A DNA stretch of 64,000 nucleotides from Candidatus Bathyarchaeia archaeon (lineage in GTDB: Archaea; Thermoproteota; Bathyarchaeia; Bathyarchaeales; Bathycorpusculaceae). The stretch is taken from positions 2,248,519-2,312,518 of the forward strand of contig CP166960.1 in assembly GCA_041447175.1 (NCBI GenBank), given 5' to 3'. The position numbers and the translations under genes were made by a program. Of this stretch, positions 48,959 through 57,489 are shown piece by piece. How positions within the stretch are numbered: position 1 is the stretch's first letter; every line of letters starts with the position of its first letter. A model generated the notes under the pieces. It ran no database searches and was not told the DNA's origin. It saw only the letters and a program-made list of their open reading frames with translations.

Positions 48959-50017
48959 TTAAGCTAATTCTTTGGCTGGGCACACATTAACTTTTTCAGA
49001 CATGACTACGCCATCTTTGACTTTTGCGTGGTCTCCAATTATGGTACCTTCGACGATGTTGACTTTGTTGCCTACCCGTGCTGCTTCCCCAATAAGAGCC
49101 CCCGTTATAACCGCATCATCACCTATCACGGCATCTTCGAAAATCACAGAGTCACGTATCTGCACATTTCTGCCCACAGTTACGTTATTGCCTAAAATAG
49201 CGCAGGGACCAATCACAGAATTTTCGCCTACTGAGACACCTTTGCCCAAAGCCACTGGTTCCCTACAAACATATTTTGCTTTCGCCTTCCCACGTTGTTT
49301 GTCTGCGCATGTCTCAAGCATCATCTTGTTTGTCTGCAAATATTCTTCAGGTTTACCTATGTCAATCCACAGGCCCTCAACTTTGTGCCCAAAAAGCGCT
49401 TTCTCTTCTGCCAATTTGGGAAAAACTTCCCGCTCCATAGAAACCGCTCTGCCAGATGGAATATACTCAAAGATTTTTGGGCTTAAAACGTAAACCCCCG
49501 CGTTGATAAGCTTGGAGGGTTCTGCTCCTTTGGGTGGCTTTTCCACGAAACGTTCAATCCTATCTCCATCGGCAAGTTTTGCTGCGCCGTATCTGCTTGG
49601 GTCTTGTACCTCATGAAGCGCGATGGTTGCTACTGCTTTGCCTTCTGTGTGGCTTTGAACCATTTCTCGGTAGTTTATTTCCGTTATCAAGTCACCGTTT
49701 AAAACCAGAAAAGGGTCCTCATGTCCAATGAGTTTCTCGGCTTTTTTTATGGGCCCTGCGGTGCCCAGCGGCATCTTTGGGGGGTCATGAGAGTATTTGA
49801 CTTTTAAGCCGCATTTGGAGAGGTGTTGTTGTTTTATGTGAAATTCCGTTAATCTGTTAACTGCCAGTATGGCTTCGTCAACGCCGTTTTCGGCAAGTTT
49901 TTCAAAAGTCCACTGCAGAAGTGGCTTGTTAACTATAGGAAAAAGGGCTTTTGGTCTTGTACATGTCAGGGGTCTAAGTCTAGTGCCAAACCCGCCAATT
50001 AGAATCAATGCTTTCAC
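48959..50017 (-). CDS. Sugar-1-phosphate nucleotidyltransferase with beta-helix domain
   Basis: A 352-residue protein: N-terminal nucleotidyltransferase with the signature LIGGFGTRLRPLTCTRPKALFP (residues 5-26), LNGDLIT, VEKP and the sugar-binding NAGVYV. From about 245 comes a left-handed beta-helix of hexapeptide repeats (VGENSVIGPCAILGNNVTVG). It would make UDP-GlcNAc, GDP-mannose or dTDP-glucose, in step with the mutase encoded next. It is the promoter-proximal gene of the four-gene operon. The C-terminal acyltransferase activity is uncertain because the helix is short. Confidence 0.87.
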   Translation of the reverse strand: MKALILIGGFGTRLRPLTCTRPKALFPIVNKPLLQWTFEKLAENGVDEAILAVNRLTEFHIKQQHLSKCGLKVKYSHDPPKMPLGTAGPIKKAEKLIGHEDPFLVLNGDLITEINYREMVQSHTEGKAVATIALHEVQDPSRYGAAKLADGDRIERFVEKPPKGAEPSKLINAGVYVLSPKIFEYIPSGRAVSMEREVFPKLAEEKALFGHKVEGLWIDIGKPEEYLQTNKMMLETCADKQRGKAKAKYVCREPVALGKGVSVGENSVIGPCAILGNNVTVGRNVQIRDSVIFEDAVIGDDAVITGALIGEAARVGNKVNIVEGTIIGDHAKVKDGVVMSEKVNVCPAKELA

Positions 50018-50086
50018 TCAAATCACTCCTAAAGAGTACCCTAACTCATCGCGGATTTGGATATAAACGATGCGAACAAAACCTCC

Positions 50087-51673
50087 TTATTCCCACTCTA
50101 TTGTAGCTGGCGGCTTATGCGTTATATCGTACACTACATGAGTAACCTGAGGAATCTCGTTAGTTATCCTTGTTGAAATCTTTTCCAAAACCGCGTAAGG
50201 AATCCGCGCAAAATTTGCAGTCATGGCTTCGCGGCTCTCCATTGCCCTCACTGCAACTACGTATCCGTAAGCTCGAGAATCTCCTTTAACCCCCGTCGCC
50301 AAAGTGTCGGTCAAAACCGCAAAATACTGCCACAGGTTCTCCGCAGCGCAGCTTTTCTCGATTTCCTGACGCACAATAGCATCCGCCTTTTTGGTTATTT
50401 CGACTTTCTCCTCCGTCAATTCGCCGATGATTCTAACAGCTAATCCAGGTCCAGGAAATGGTTGCCTGTTCACGAGTTCTCTAGGCAGGTTAAGCATGAC
50501 TGCGACCTTGCGTACTTCATCCTTATACAAGTCCCGCAGAGGCTCCACAATCTTTTTGAAATCAATCTTAGAAGGCAAGCCTGCGACGTTATGGTGGGAC
50601 TTAATAACATCCGAATTTTTCCTAAAACCCGATTCGATTCGGTCTGGGTAAATGGTTCCCTGCAGCAAATATTGGGCACCTGACTCTTTAGCAATATCCT
50701 CAAATACTCGGATGAATTCTTCGCCGATGACTTTACGTTTCTTTTCTGGCTCAGAAACGCCCTCAAGTTTTTTCATGAACCGCTGCTGAGCTTTCACCAT
50801 CACGAAGTTTATGTTAAAATTGTCAAAGGTTTCTTTGATGGCTTCTGGTTCACCTTCCCGCATGAAACCATGATCCACAAAAACCGCAGTTAACTTCTCT
50901 CCTAATGCTTCTGCAGCCAAAGCTGTGGCGACGCTGCTGTCGATTCCGCCGCTTAACCCAATTATGGCTTTAGACTCGCCAACATCAGCCTTTATTTCCT
51001 CAACCATTTTCTGGATTACGTCTTCTACTTTCCAGTTTGCTTCGCAGATACAAACTTTGAAGATGAAGTTACGCAGCATTAGCGCGCCTTTTTTTGTGTG
51101 GATAACCTCGGGGTGCCATTGCAAGCCGTAGATTTTTTTCTGCTGGTTGCCGTACGCGGCTACAGGGCAGCTTTCAGTGTGCGCCAAAATTTCAAAGTCT
51201 GGTGGCAAAGAGAGAACTGTGTCGCCGTGACTCATCCAAACCGTTTCTTTCGAGTTTAAACCATCTAAAACGCCTGTGGTTTTGTCGATGTCCACTTCGG
51301 CTATGCCGTATTCTCGGCAAGAGGCCCGAGAAACCTTGCCCTGCACTATCTGAGCAATCAGCTGATGCCCGTAGCATAGACCTAAAACTGGCAGGTTCAG
51401 TTCCAAAATTTGGGGGTCAATTTGAGGGGCGTTTTCTTCGTAGACGCTTGAGGGTCCACCTGAAAGAATTAGCCCTTTAATGTTGATTTTCTCGTTTAAT
51501 GCTTGGATTTCTGTGGGGGTTATGTTGTGGGGAACGATTTCTGAATAGACGCCATTTTCTCTTATTCTTCTACCTATAAGGTGGCAGTATTGTCCACCAA
51601 AGTCCAAAACCAGAATGGTGTCATAGTGCGTTTGCATTTTTTCTGAACCAGCTATTAATGGGGCTTGCTCCAT
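50087..51673 (-). CDS. guaA: GMP synthase, glutamine-hydrolysing (fused)
   Basis: A 528-residue bifunctional GuaA: class I glutamine amidotransferase (LCYGHQLIAQ with the nucleophile Cys, QWHPEV with the His), ATP pyrophosphatase domain (IGLSGGIDSSVATALAAEA) and the C-terminal dimerisation region ending THKPPATIEWE. It converts XMP to GMP. Many archaea carry the two halves as separate genes, so the fused bacterial-type form is notable. The ATG at 51673 sits about 30 bases after a TATA-like CTATAAAA, consistent with a nearly leaderless transcript; ATG 51637 is an alternative. Confidence 0.95.
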   Translation of the reverse strand: MEQAPLIAGSEKMQTHYDTILVLDFGGQYCHLIGRRIRENGVYSEIVPHNITPTEIQALNEKINIKGLILSGGPSSVYEENAPQIDPQILELNLPVLGLCYGHQLIAQIVQGKVSRASCREYGIAEVDIDKTTGVLDGLNSKETVWMSHGDTVLSLPPDFEILAHTESCPVAAYGNQQKKIYGLQWHPEVIHTKKGALMLRNFIFKVCICEANWKVEDVIQKMVEEIKADVGESKAIIGLSGGIDSSVATALAAEALGEKLTAVFVDHGFMREGEPEAIKETFDNFNINFVMVKAQQRFMKKLEGVSEPEKKRKVIGEEFIRVFEDIAKESGAQYLLQGTIYPDRIESGFRKNSDVIKSHHNVAGLPSKIDFKKIVEPLRDLYKDEVRKVAVMLNLPRELVNRQPFPGPGLAVRIIGELTEEKVEITKKADAIVRQEIEKSCAAENLWQYFAVLTDTLATGVKGDSRAYGYVVAVRAMESREAMTANFARIPYAVLEKISTRITNEIPQVTHVVYDITHKPPATIEWE

Positions 51674-51845
51674 AATTTAAGATTGCCCTGCCCCTTCTTT
51701 TTTTATAGCGAAACCATTATGTCCTTGGCTCTCTTGTTTTCTTTTCAAGAGAAGCTAAACTTTTATAAATATAACTGTTTTTTTATTAAAAGAACGTTAA
51801 AAAATCATATCGTCCATTGGAAAAACGTGCAAGGAGTAACATGCC

Positions 51846-52289
51846 ATGGAGTTAAATGAAATTGACACAAAAATCTTGAAGGCTCTTCTGGAAGACGCAA
51901 GATTTTCAAGCCGACAAATAGCCAAAAATGTGGGTGTATCCGTCGGTACTGTTCTTTCAAGAATTAAAAAGATGGAAGATGAAGCATTAATCAAAGGCTA
52001 CTCCGTCATTTTGGACCATGAAAGACTCGGTTATCAGCTAACGGTCGTCACCGAAATTACTGTCGCAAAAGGCAGATTGGTTGAAACCGAAGCAGAAATC
52101 GCTAAAATTCCTAATGTTTGCAGCGTCTACGACGTAACAGGACTAACCGACGCAGTGATTGTGGCAAAATTCAAAAGTCGTGAAGATTTAGGTGAATTCA
52201 CAAAGCACTTGCTTACGTTACCCTATGTGGAGCGAACCAACACCCATGTCGTTTTAACTACGGTGAAAGAAAACTTCCGCCTCATCTGA
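51846..52289 (+). CDS. Lrp/AsnC-family transcriptional regulator
   Basis: A 147-residue Lrp-type regulator: N-terminal helix-turn-helix (NEIDTKILKALLEDARFSSRQIAKNVGVSVGTV) and C-terminal RAM domain (SVYDVTGLTDAVIVAKFKSREDL) for amino-acid binding and oligomer formation. AAGGAG lies about nine bases before the ATG, and a TTTTATAAATA element at 51761 could be its TATA box. It is divergent from guaA and convergent with the serine acetyltransferase gene; targets unknown. Confidence 0.92.
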   Translation: MELNEIDTKILKALLEDARFSSRQIAKNVGVSVGTVLSRIKKMEDEALIKGYSVILDHERLGYQLTVVTEITVAKGRLVETEAEIAKIPNVCSVYDVTGLTDAVIVAKFKSREDLGEFTKHLLTLPYVERTNTHVVLTTVKENFRLI

Positions 52290-52297
52290 AGAGGCTC

Positions 52298-53353
52298 TCA
52301 AGGTTTACTTTCTTCTGTTTTTCCCCTTTTAATTTTCTGCTCGGGCGGCGCTATAGTTATCGTGGAGCCTGAAGGTACAGGTGACGTTATCCAGACATTC
52401 CCCCCAATAACAACATTGTCGCCTATAATGGCGTCTGGCCCCAGCAGCGTAGCACCAGAGTAAATAACTACATTGTTTCCTATGGTTGGGTGCCTTTTTC
52501 TGCCTTTGATTATCTGTCCCTTTTCATCTTTGGGAAAACTTAACGCGCCTAACGTGACCCCCTGATACATCTTGACATGGTCGCCAATTACCGTTGTTTC
52601 CCCGATGACGACGCCTGTGCCATGGTCAATGAAGAAGTTTCTGCCGATGCGCGCCCCTGGATGAATGTCTATGCCCGTCAGTGAATGCACATGTTCACTC
52701 ATAATTCGAGGAATCAAAGGTACCCCCCGCGCATAGAGTTCATGGGCTATCCGGTAGGTGCTTATAGCTAAGACGCAGGGGTAGCTTATGATAACTTCCT
52801 CGTTGCTCACCGCTGCGGGGTCTCCAACGTAAGCCGCTTCAATGTCTCCACTTAAAAGCTGTCGTATTTCGGGAATTTTCTCCAAAAGCTCCTTGGCAAT
52901 GATTTGTGCTTGTGCGTGGCAGACATCTTGAGGGCATTCTTTGACTTTTCTACAAATATGCTTTAGGCTTTTCTCTATCTCAACTGTTAGTCGAGTATAG
53001 AGGGAGGTTAACATGTTGCCGACTACGTATTTGACGTTGGATTTGGTTATTTCGGTTTTACCTAAATATCCTGGGAAGAAAACTGTAAGCAGGTCTTCGA
53101 GGATTTCGATGACGACTCTTTTTGAAGGCAGGTCTTTTCCTTCAAGGTGGTCCATGCCTCCAAAAACGTCATAATTCTTAATCAGGTCATCAACCAGTGC
53201 AGGTAACCCCTCATTTACCCAGTTGTCTTCAGCTTTAACGTTGCAGGCCATAAGTTTTTGAAGCATCTTTTCAGGGTCAATTGTGTAGGTTTCTTGCTTG
53301 TCGGTTGGGTTGGCAGGTTTTTTTGGGTTGGTTTGGTTGGGGTTTGAAGACAT
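52298..53353 (-). CDS. cysE: Serine O-acetyltransferase (CysE-like)
   Basis: A 351-residue protein with the long N-terminal helical domain of EpsC/SAT-type serine acetyltransferases and a left-handed beta-helix ending: IDIHPGARIGRNFFIDHGTGVVIGET, with the catalytic-type His residues, then GVTLGAL and HPTIGNNVVIYSGATLLG. It makes O-acetylserine for cysteine synthesis. I start it at ATG 53353 because GGAAGGT lies seven bases upstream; a longer frame adds 35 poorly structured residues. The Asn/Pro/Thr-rich stretch right after the start is low-complexity. Confidence 0.87.
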   Translation of the reverse strand: MSSNPNQTNPKKPANPTDKQETYTIDPEKMLQKLMACNVKAEDNWVNEGLPALVDDLIKNYDVFGGMDHLEGKDLPSKRVVIEILEDLLTVFFPGYLGKTEITKSNVKYVVGNMLTSLYTRLTVEIEKSLKHICRKVKECPQDVCHAQAQIIAKELLEKIPEIRQLLSGDIEAAYVGDPAAVSNEEVIISYPCVLAISTYRIAHELYARGVPLIPRIMSEHVHSLTGIDIHPGARIGRNFFIDHGTGVVIGETTVIGDHVKMYQGVTLGALSFPKDEKGQIIKGRKRHPTIGNNVVIYSGATLLGPDAIIGDNVVIGGNVWITSPVPSGSTITIAPPEQKIKRGKTEESKP

Positions 53354-53566
53354 TAGGTTTACCTTCCTGTGTATTTGGAAAAGCAGAGATATAAGAGAAG
53401 CGTCAGCTTGAACCTTAACGAGCGCTTTCGAAGCAGACCTGCCCCTTTGTGCGGTCATAATATGCAGCTTTTTTGTTTATGCACGGCAAATGGTGCCACC
53501 TAGAGCCTTTGTTGGACGTAAAGTCTTTTAATACCTAGTTTGTTTCTATATTTGCCACCTAAATGT

Positions 53567-53654
53567 GCGGGGGTCGCCCAGCATGGCCAAAGGCGTAGGC
53601 CTGAGGCGCCTATCCTGCAGAGGTTCGTGGGTTCAAATCCCACCTCCCGCACCA
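53567..53654 (+). tRNA. tRNA-Leu(GAG)
   Basis: Acceptor GCGGGGG pairs with CTCCCGC followed by an A discriminator and encoded CCA. Anticodon stem TAGGC/GCCTA encloses loop CTGAGGC with anticodon GAG. The variable arm is long (class II), and the T arm is GTGGG-TTCAAAT-CCCAC. No intron. A TATA-like TTTTAATAC lies about 40 bases upstream. Confidence 0.95.
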
Positions 53655-53667
53655 ATCCAAATTGTCT

Positions 53668-53690
53668 CACTTTTGTTTTTCTCTATTTTT
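53668..53690 (+). terminator. T-rich tract after tRNA-Leu
   Basis: Several T4-T5 runs directly after the tRNA, overlapping the end of the convergent methyltransferase gene, fit archaeal termination. Confidence 0.35.
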
Positions 53691-54525
53691 CCCACCAAAT
53701 TACTGCTTCGCGTGCTGGTTTTTTGTCAACGAATCTGACTGTTCCGTCGCTTGCTTTTTTGAGGTTTTCGGTGAGGAATTTTTTGAGTTTCTTTTCTTCT
53801 TCTTTGGTTAATTCCTCGTTGTTTCCTCTTCTTGCAAAGCGTTTCTGGAACGATGTGAAAGCGTCTTCTATGCTGTTGTGTGACATGTTTTTTGCTTTGT
53901 AGTCGAACATGTCAATGTTTGCGCGGATACCCATTTGGTAGAGCAGATTGTAGATTACTATGTACATTCGGGTTTCGCCGTATGGTCTGCCTATTGCGTT
54001 GTACATGGCTATGTCAAATGTTCTTTCTCTTGCTCCCCAGATTATGTATGCTCGCCGTTTTGCTGCTTCATCCATGTTCTTGAGGAATTTTTCGAGGTTG
54101 CGTTCCCACCCCATTGACCTAGAAGCAACAACAATGTCGTGTTGCTCTATGTCTTTGCCAATGACAACGGTTTCAAAAGCCTTATTTGTGGTGGTTATGT
54201 TGTGGACTTTTTCTTTTTTGGCGTTCTGTGCTAAAAACTTGAGCATTTCGCTGGAAATGTCTAATCCTGTGACTTGTTTGCATTTTTTTGCCAAAGGCAC
54301 TGCCAGTAACCCCGCGCCGCAACCGACATCTAAAACCGTCCAGCTGGGTTTAATTTTGATTCTCTGTAGGACTTTTTTTCCATAGTCATCTTTGTGCTGA
54401 ATTTGGTTCCAACGCGGGGCAATGCCATTCCAGCTTTCCTCTTTGTCTGCTTCCCCCGCGAAGAAAAGGATACCCTCACGCCAAATGGTGCTCCAGTCGA
54501 TTTTGTTAAAGTCGTTAAAGTCCAT
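53683..54525 (-). CDS. Class I SAM-dependent methyltransferase divergent from an ABC importer
   Basis: A 280-residue methyltransferase: motif I VLDVGCGAGLLAVPLAKKC near residues 63-81, then a VTGLDISSEML acid loop. An N-terminal block WNGIAPRWNQIQHKDDYG resembles methyltransferases near archaeal ABC and corrinoid genes. The C-terminal part is helical and charged. ATG 54525 has GAAAGGAG just upstream; a frame seven residues longer exists. It shares a 155-base divergent spacer with the binding-protein gene. Substrate unknown. Confidence 0.8.
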   Translation of the reverse strand: MDFNDFNKIDWSTIWREGILFFAGEADKEESWNGIAPRWNQIQHKDDYGKKVLQRIKIKPSWTVLDVGCGAGLLAVPLAKKCKQVTGLDISSEMLKFLAQNAKKEKVHNITTTNKAFETVVIGKDIEQHDIVVASRSMGWERNLEKFLKNMDEAAKRRAYIIWGARERTFDIAMYNAIGRPYGETRMYIVIYNLLYQMGIRANIDMFDYKAKNMSHNSIEDAFTSFQKRFARRGNNEELTKEEEKKLKKFLTENLKKASDGTVRFVDKKPAREAVIWWEK

Positions 54526-54647
54526 AAACTCCTTTCTCCCCTGCACGCTTGATTCTGATTAAAAATCTGTTTTCATTACCTGCTAACCAGTTGGGTAATA
54601 TGCTTTTCACGTTACAAGTTTGGGCAACGTATTTAAACAGGCTGCGA

Positions 54648-54665
54648 TATGTTTGTTGAAACATA
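54648..54665. promoter_or_regulatory. 18-base dyad in the divergent importer/methyltransferase spacer
   Basis: TATGTTT-GTTG-AAACATA is a perfect seven-base-arm inverted repeat located 15 bases before the binding-protein start, downstream of a TATA-like TATTTAAAC (54630-54638). Its place near the transcription start fits a repressor site. Confidence 0.45.
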
Positions 54666-54680
54666 ACGATGTGTTAATTA

Positions 54681-56417
54681 ATGTCAAATAAAAGTGTTTA
54701 TCTACTAATCGGCATAATTGTGGTCATTGCCGTCGGGGCATTTGCCTACCTTCAGTATTCCTCACCAGAAAACACAGCTGCTTCGGCTTCGCCCTCTCCG
54801 ACGGTTTCTCCTACGCCAACGTTTACCCCAACTATGACGCCTTCTGCAACTTCTCCTTCTACTCCCTCAACAGTGCCAAGCCCAACCACAACTTCGCCAT
54901 CGCCTACACAGTCAAGTTCCCCCTCATCTGCGCCTCCAAGTCCTTCCTCTTCTGAAACGGTTTCTGTAACAATCACCTCCACGTCAGCGAGTCCTGACAG
55001 CGTTAGAGTGGACGGAACAGTTGTTTCTTTACCAGCCGTTTTCCAGTGGCAGGTAGGTGCTACTCACTCTCTCCAAGCCATCTCTCCTGTCGCTGGAGCG
55101 GCTGGAAACCAATATATGTGGACAGGTTGGAGTGACAACGGGGCTCAAACACACACCTACACAGTTCCCAGCTCAGACACAACAGTAACAGCCAACTACA
55201 AAACACAATATCAAGTAACCTTCACTCAGTCAGGATTGGACAGTTCAGCTGACGAAACCGTGGTCACTACAAACATGGGAAGCGCCAGCTACGCTGACAT
55301 GCCTTTCAAAGTTTGGGCTGATTCTGGGGCTCAAATAACCTACACTTTCGAAGCAAACGAATCAACAACTTGTCCCCGCGGATTCTTCATGCTTGCAGAC
55401 TCCGCAAACTCACACACAATCACTGTGAACGAGCCAACAACGGTATCCGCAACGTACACGCGAGCAATCATCGACGCCAACGGCAAAGTCATACAAGTCC
55501 CTGACCCTTCTAAAATCAACCGAATTGCTGATTCTTGGCCAGCACACAACACAATCGTTGTGATGGTGGGTGCAAAAGAAAAACTCGTAGCCACCGCAAC
55601 AACAAACACCGTAAACCCAATGTTCCAAAAAATTCTGCCCGCAATAGAAACAATGCTAACTCCCTTCAACTCGGACGGGACAGTGAACATTGAAGCCCTC
55701 ATGGCAGAAGACCCCGACATCGTTTTCGTTTCTGCAAGTGGCGAAGCTGCAGCTGCTGCAATGGAAAACAGTGGATTGCTAGTTGTTCGGTTGCAGTTCT
55801 TTGACTTTGCCGACATGGTCAGCACAGTACACCTAACTGGTTGGATACTTGGGGAAGATGCCTTAGCTAAAGCAGTAACATACATTGATTACTTCAACGG
55901 TGTTCAAGATGAAATCACTTCAGTAACCTCACAGATACCAACTCAAGACCGACCTAAAGTTTTACACATCACTGGCACAGGGACATCACCCCTAAGCATT
56001 GACGCTGGCGAAGGACTCATAAACACATGGATTAACCTCTGCGGCGGAGATAATGCAGCAGCAGAAGTTCCTGGCAACATGCAAACCGTCTCCTTCGAAC
56101 AAATCCTCTCCTGGAACCCTGAAATAATCCTGATCGGTTCAGCCAACGCGAATACAATGAAAACTCAGCTTCTTAACGATCCCCTGTGGAACGAAATCAC
56201 TGCTGTCAAGAACGGCGACGTAATTGCTAACCCGATGGGTGTATTCGACTGGGCGCGATACAGTGTTGAAGAAGCCTTGAACATCCAATGGGTATCGCAG
56301 ACGTTCCATCCTGACCTGTTCTCCGACATCGACATCAGAGCGGAAACTCAATGGTTCTATCACAACTTCTACGAATACGACCTTTCAGAAGCCGAAATCG
56401 ATGCCATACTGCGATAG
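54681..56417 (+). CDS. Large membrane-anchored FecB-type binding protein with PT-rich stalk and extra beta domain
   Basis: A 578-residue surface protein: N-terminal membrane anchor (residues 5-24), a Pro/Ser/Thr stalk (about 35-92) and two beta-rich segments (about 93-260) with WTGWSDNGAQTHTYTV and VTANYKTQYQVTFTQ, resembling repeats of archaeal and bacterial surface proteins. The periplasmic-binding domain starts at about 265 (ANGKVIQVPDPSKINRI). The ligand-binding part keeps the family ends (EDPDIVFVS, SWNPEIILIG, DPLWNEITAVKNGDV). Such insertion of a beta domain before the binding fold is unusual. It works with the permease and ATPase that follow. Confidence 0.85.
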   Translation: MSNKSVYLLIGIIVVIAVGAFAYLQYSSPENTAASASPSPTVSPTPTFTPTMTPSATSPSTPSTVPSPTTTSPSPTQSSSPSSAPPSPSSSETVSVTITSTSASPDSVRVDGTVVSLPAVFQWQVGATHSLQAISPVAGAAGNQYMWTGWSDNGAQTHTYTVPSSDTTVTANYKTQYQVTFTQSGLDSSADETVVTTNMGSASYADMPFKVWADSGAQITYTFEANESTTCPRGFFMLADSANSHTITVNEPTTVSATYTRAIIDANGKVIQVPDPSKINRIADSWPAHNTIVVMVGAKEKLVATATTNTVNPMFQKILPAIETMLTPFNSDGTVNIEALMAEDPDIVFVSASGEAAAAAMENSGLLVVRLQFFDFADMVSTVHLTGWILGEDALAKAVTYIDYFNGVQDEITSVTSQIPTQDRPKVLHITGTGTSPLSIDAGEGLINTWINLCGGDNAAAEVPGNMQTVSFEQILSWNPEIILIGSANANTMKTQLLNDPLWNEITAVKNGDVIANPMGVFDWARYSVEEALNIQWVSQTFHPDLFSDIDIRAETQWFYHNFYEYDLSEAEIDAILR

Positions 56418-56451
56418 ACCCACTGAATCAAAGATATGACAGGTGTTAGGG

Positions 56452-57489
56452 ATGCAAAAAACGGCTAAAAGCAGCAGCAGATGGAATAACTCGAAAATAA
56501 CCGTTTTGCTTCTGCTTTTAGCCCCCTTAACCATTTTTTTGTTTTCATTATGCGTTGGCAGATATTCTATTCCTGTAGATACAGTAATTAAAATCTTGGC
56601 TTCACCCGTTGTTCCAATGGAGCACACTTGGCCCTCCATCATGGGAACCGTCATCTTCAATGTGCGGCTCCCTCGCCTGATAATGGTGTCCTTAGTCGGT
56701 GCCAGCCTAGCTATTTCTGGCGCCTCCTTCCAAGGCATCTTGAAAAATCCTCTCGTTTCCTCTGACATACTTGGAGTAGCCTACGGTGCAGGTTTTGGTG
56801 CTGCCTTAGCCATCCTGTTTTTCCCTGACCCTGCGACCATTCAGCTTTTCGCTTTGGGTTTCGGTATGCTTGCAGTAGGTTTAGCGTATGGGATAAATAG
56901 TTTTTACAAACGATCCTCCACTCTTATCCTTGTTTTATCTGGAATTATTGTTGGTGCCTTTTTCTCCTCCTTGATTTCTTTAGCCAAATACACCGCTGAC
57001 CCTGAAACCAAACTGCCCGAAATTGTGTTTTGGCTTTTAGGGAGCTTTGCTTCAGTTACCATTAGTGATGTGATTCAATATGCGTTCCCCATGGTGTTAG
57101 GCATAGTCGTCTTGCTGTTGTTGAGGTGGAGAATTAACGTTCTTTCGCTTGATGATATGCAGGCAAAATCATTAGGTCTGAACATTAAGAGATACCAAGG
57201 CATAATTGTTTTCTTTGCCACCCTAATCACAGCTGCCGCTGTATGTGTCAGCGGAATCATCAGTTGGGTCGGGCTTATCGTACCTCATATCGCCCGCATG
57301 ATAGTTGGACCAAACAATAGCAAAGTTTTGCCCGCATCAATCGTGATAGGCATGTCTTATCTTCTGATAATCGATGATGTTGCTCGATGCGTTGTATCCA
57401 ATGAAGTGCCCATCGGGGTCTTGACTGGGCTAATTGGCGCGCCTTTCTTTGGTTACTTATTACTAAGACAAAGGGTTGGATGGTCTTGA
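56452..57489 (+). CDS. FecCD-family ABC importer permease (second system)
   Basis: A 345-residue permease with about nine to ten membrane segments and the FecCD blocks VRLPRLIMVSLVGASLAISGA, GILKNPLVSSDILGVAYGAGFG and GIISWVGLIVPHIARMIVG. ATG 56452 has AGGTG upstream. The ATPase gene begins inside its last codons. It differs enough from the first system's permease (10858-11925) to be an independent transporter, not a recent duplicate. Confidence 0.93.
   Translation: MQKTAKSSSRWNNSKITVLLLLLAPLTIFLFSLCVGRYSIPVDTVIKILASPVVPMEHTWPSIMGTVIFNVRLPRLIMVSLVGASLAISGASFQGILKNPLVSSDILGVAYGAGFGAALAILFFPDPATIQLFALGFGMLAVGLAYGINSFYKRSSTLILVLSGIIVGAFFSSLISLAKYTADPETKLPEIVFWLLGSFASVTISDVIQYAFPMVLGIVVLLLLRWRINVLSLDDMQAKSLGLNIKRYQGIIVFFATLITAAAVCVSGIISWVGLIVPHIARMIVGPNNSKVLPASIVIGMSYLLIIDDVARCVVSNEVPIGVLTGLIGAPFFGYLLLRQRVGWS

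Noticed and set aside
53567-53654. tRNA-Leu as an integration site
   Set aside because: No repeat of the tRNA 3' end, integrase or other mobile gene was found nearby.
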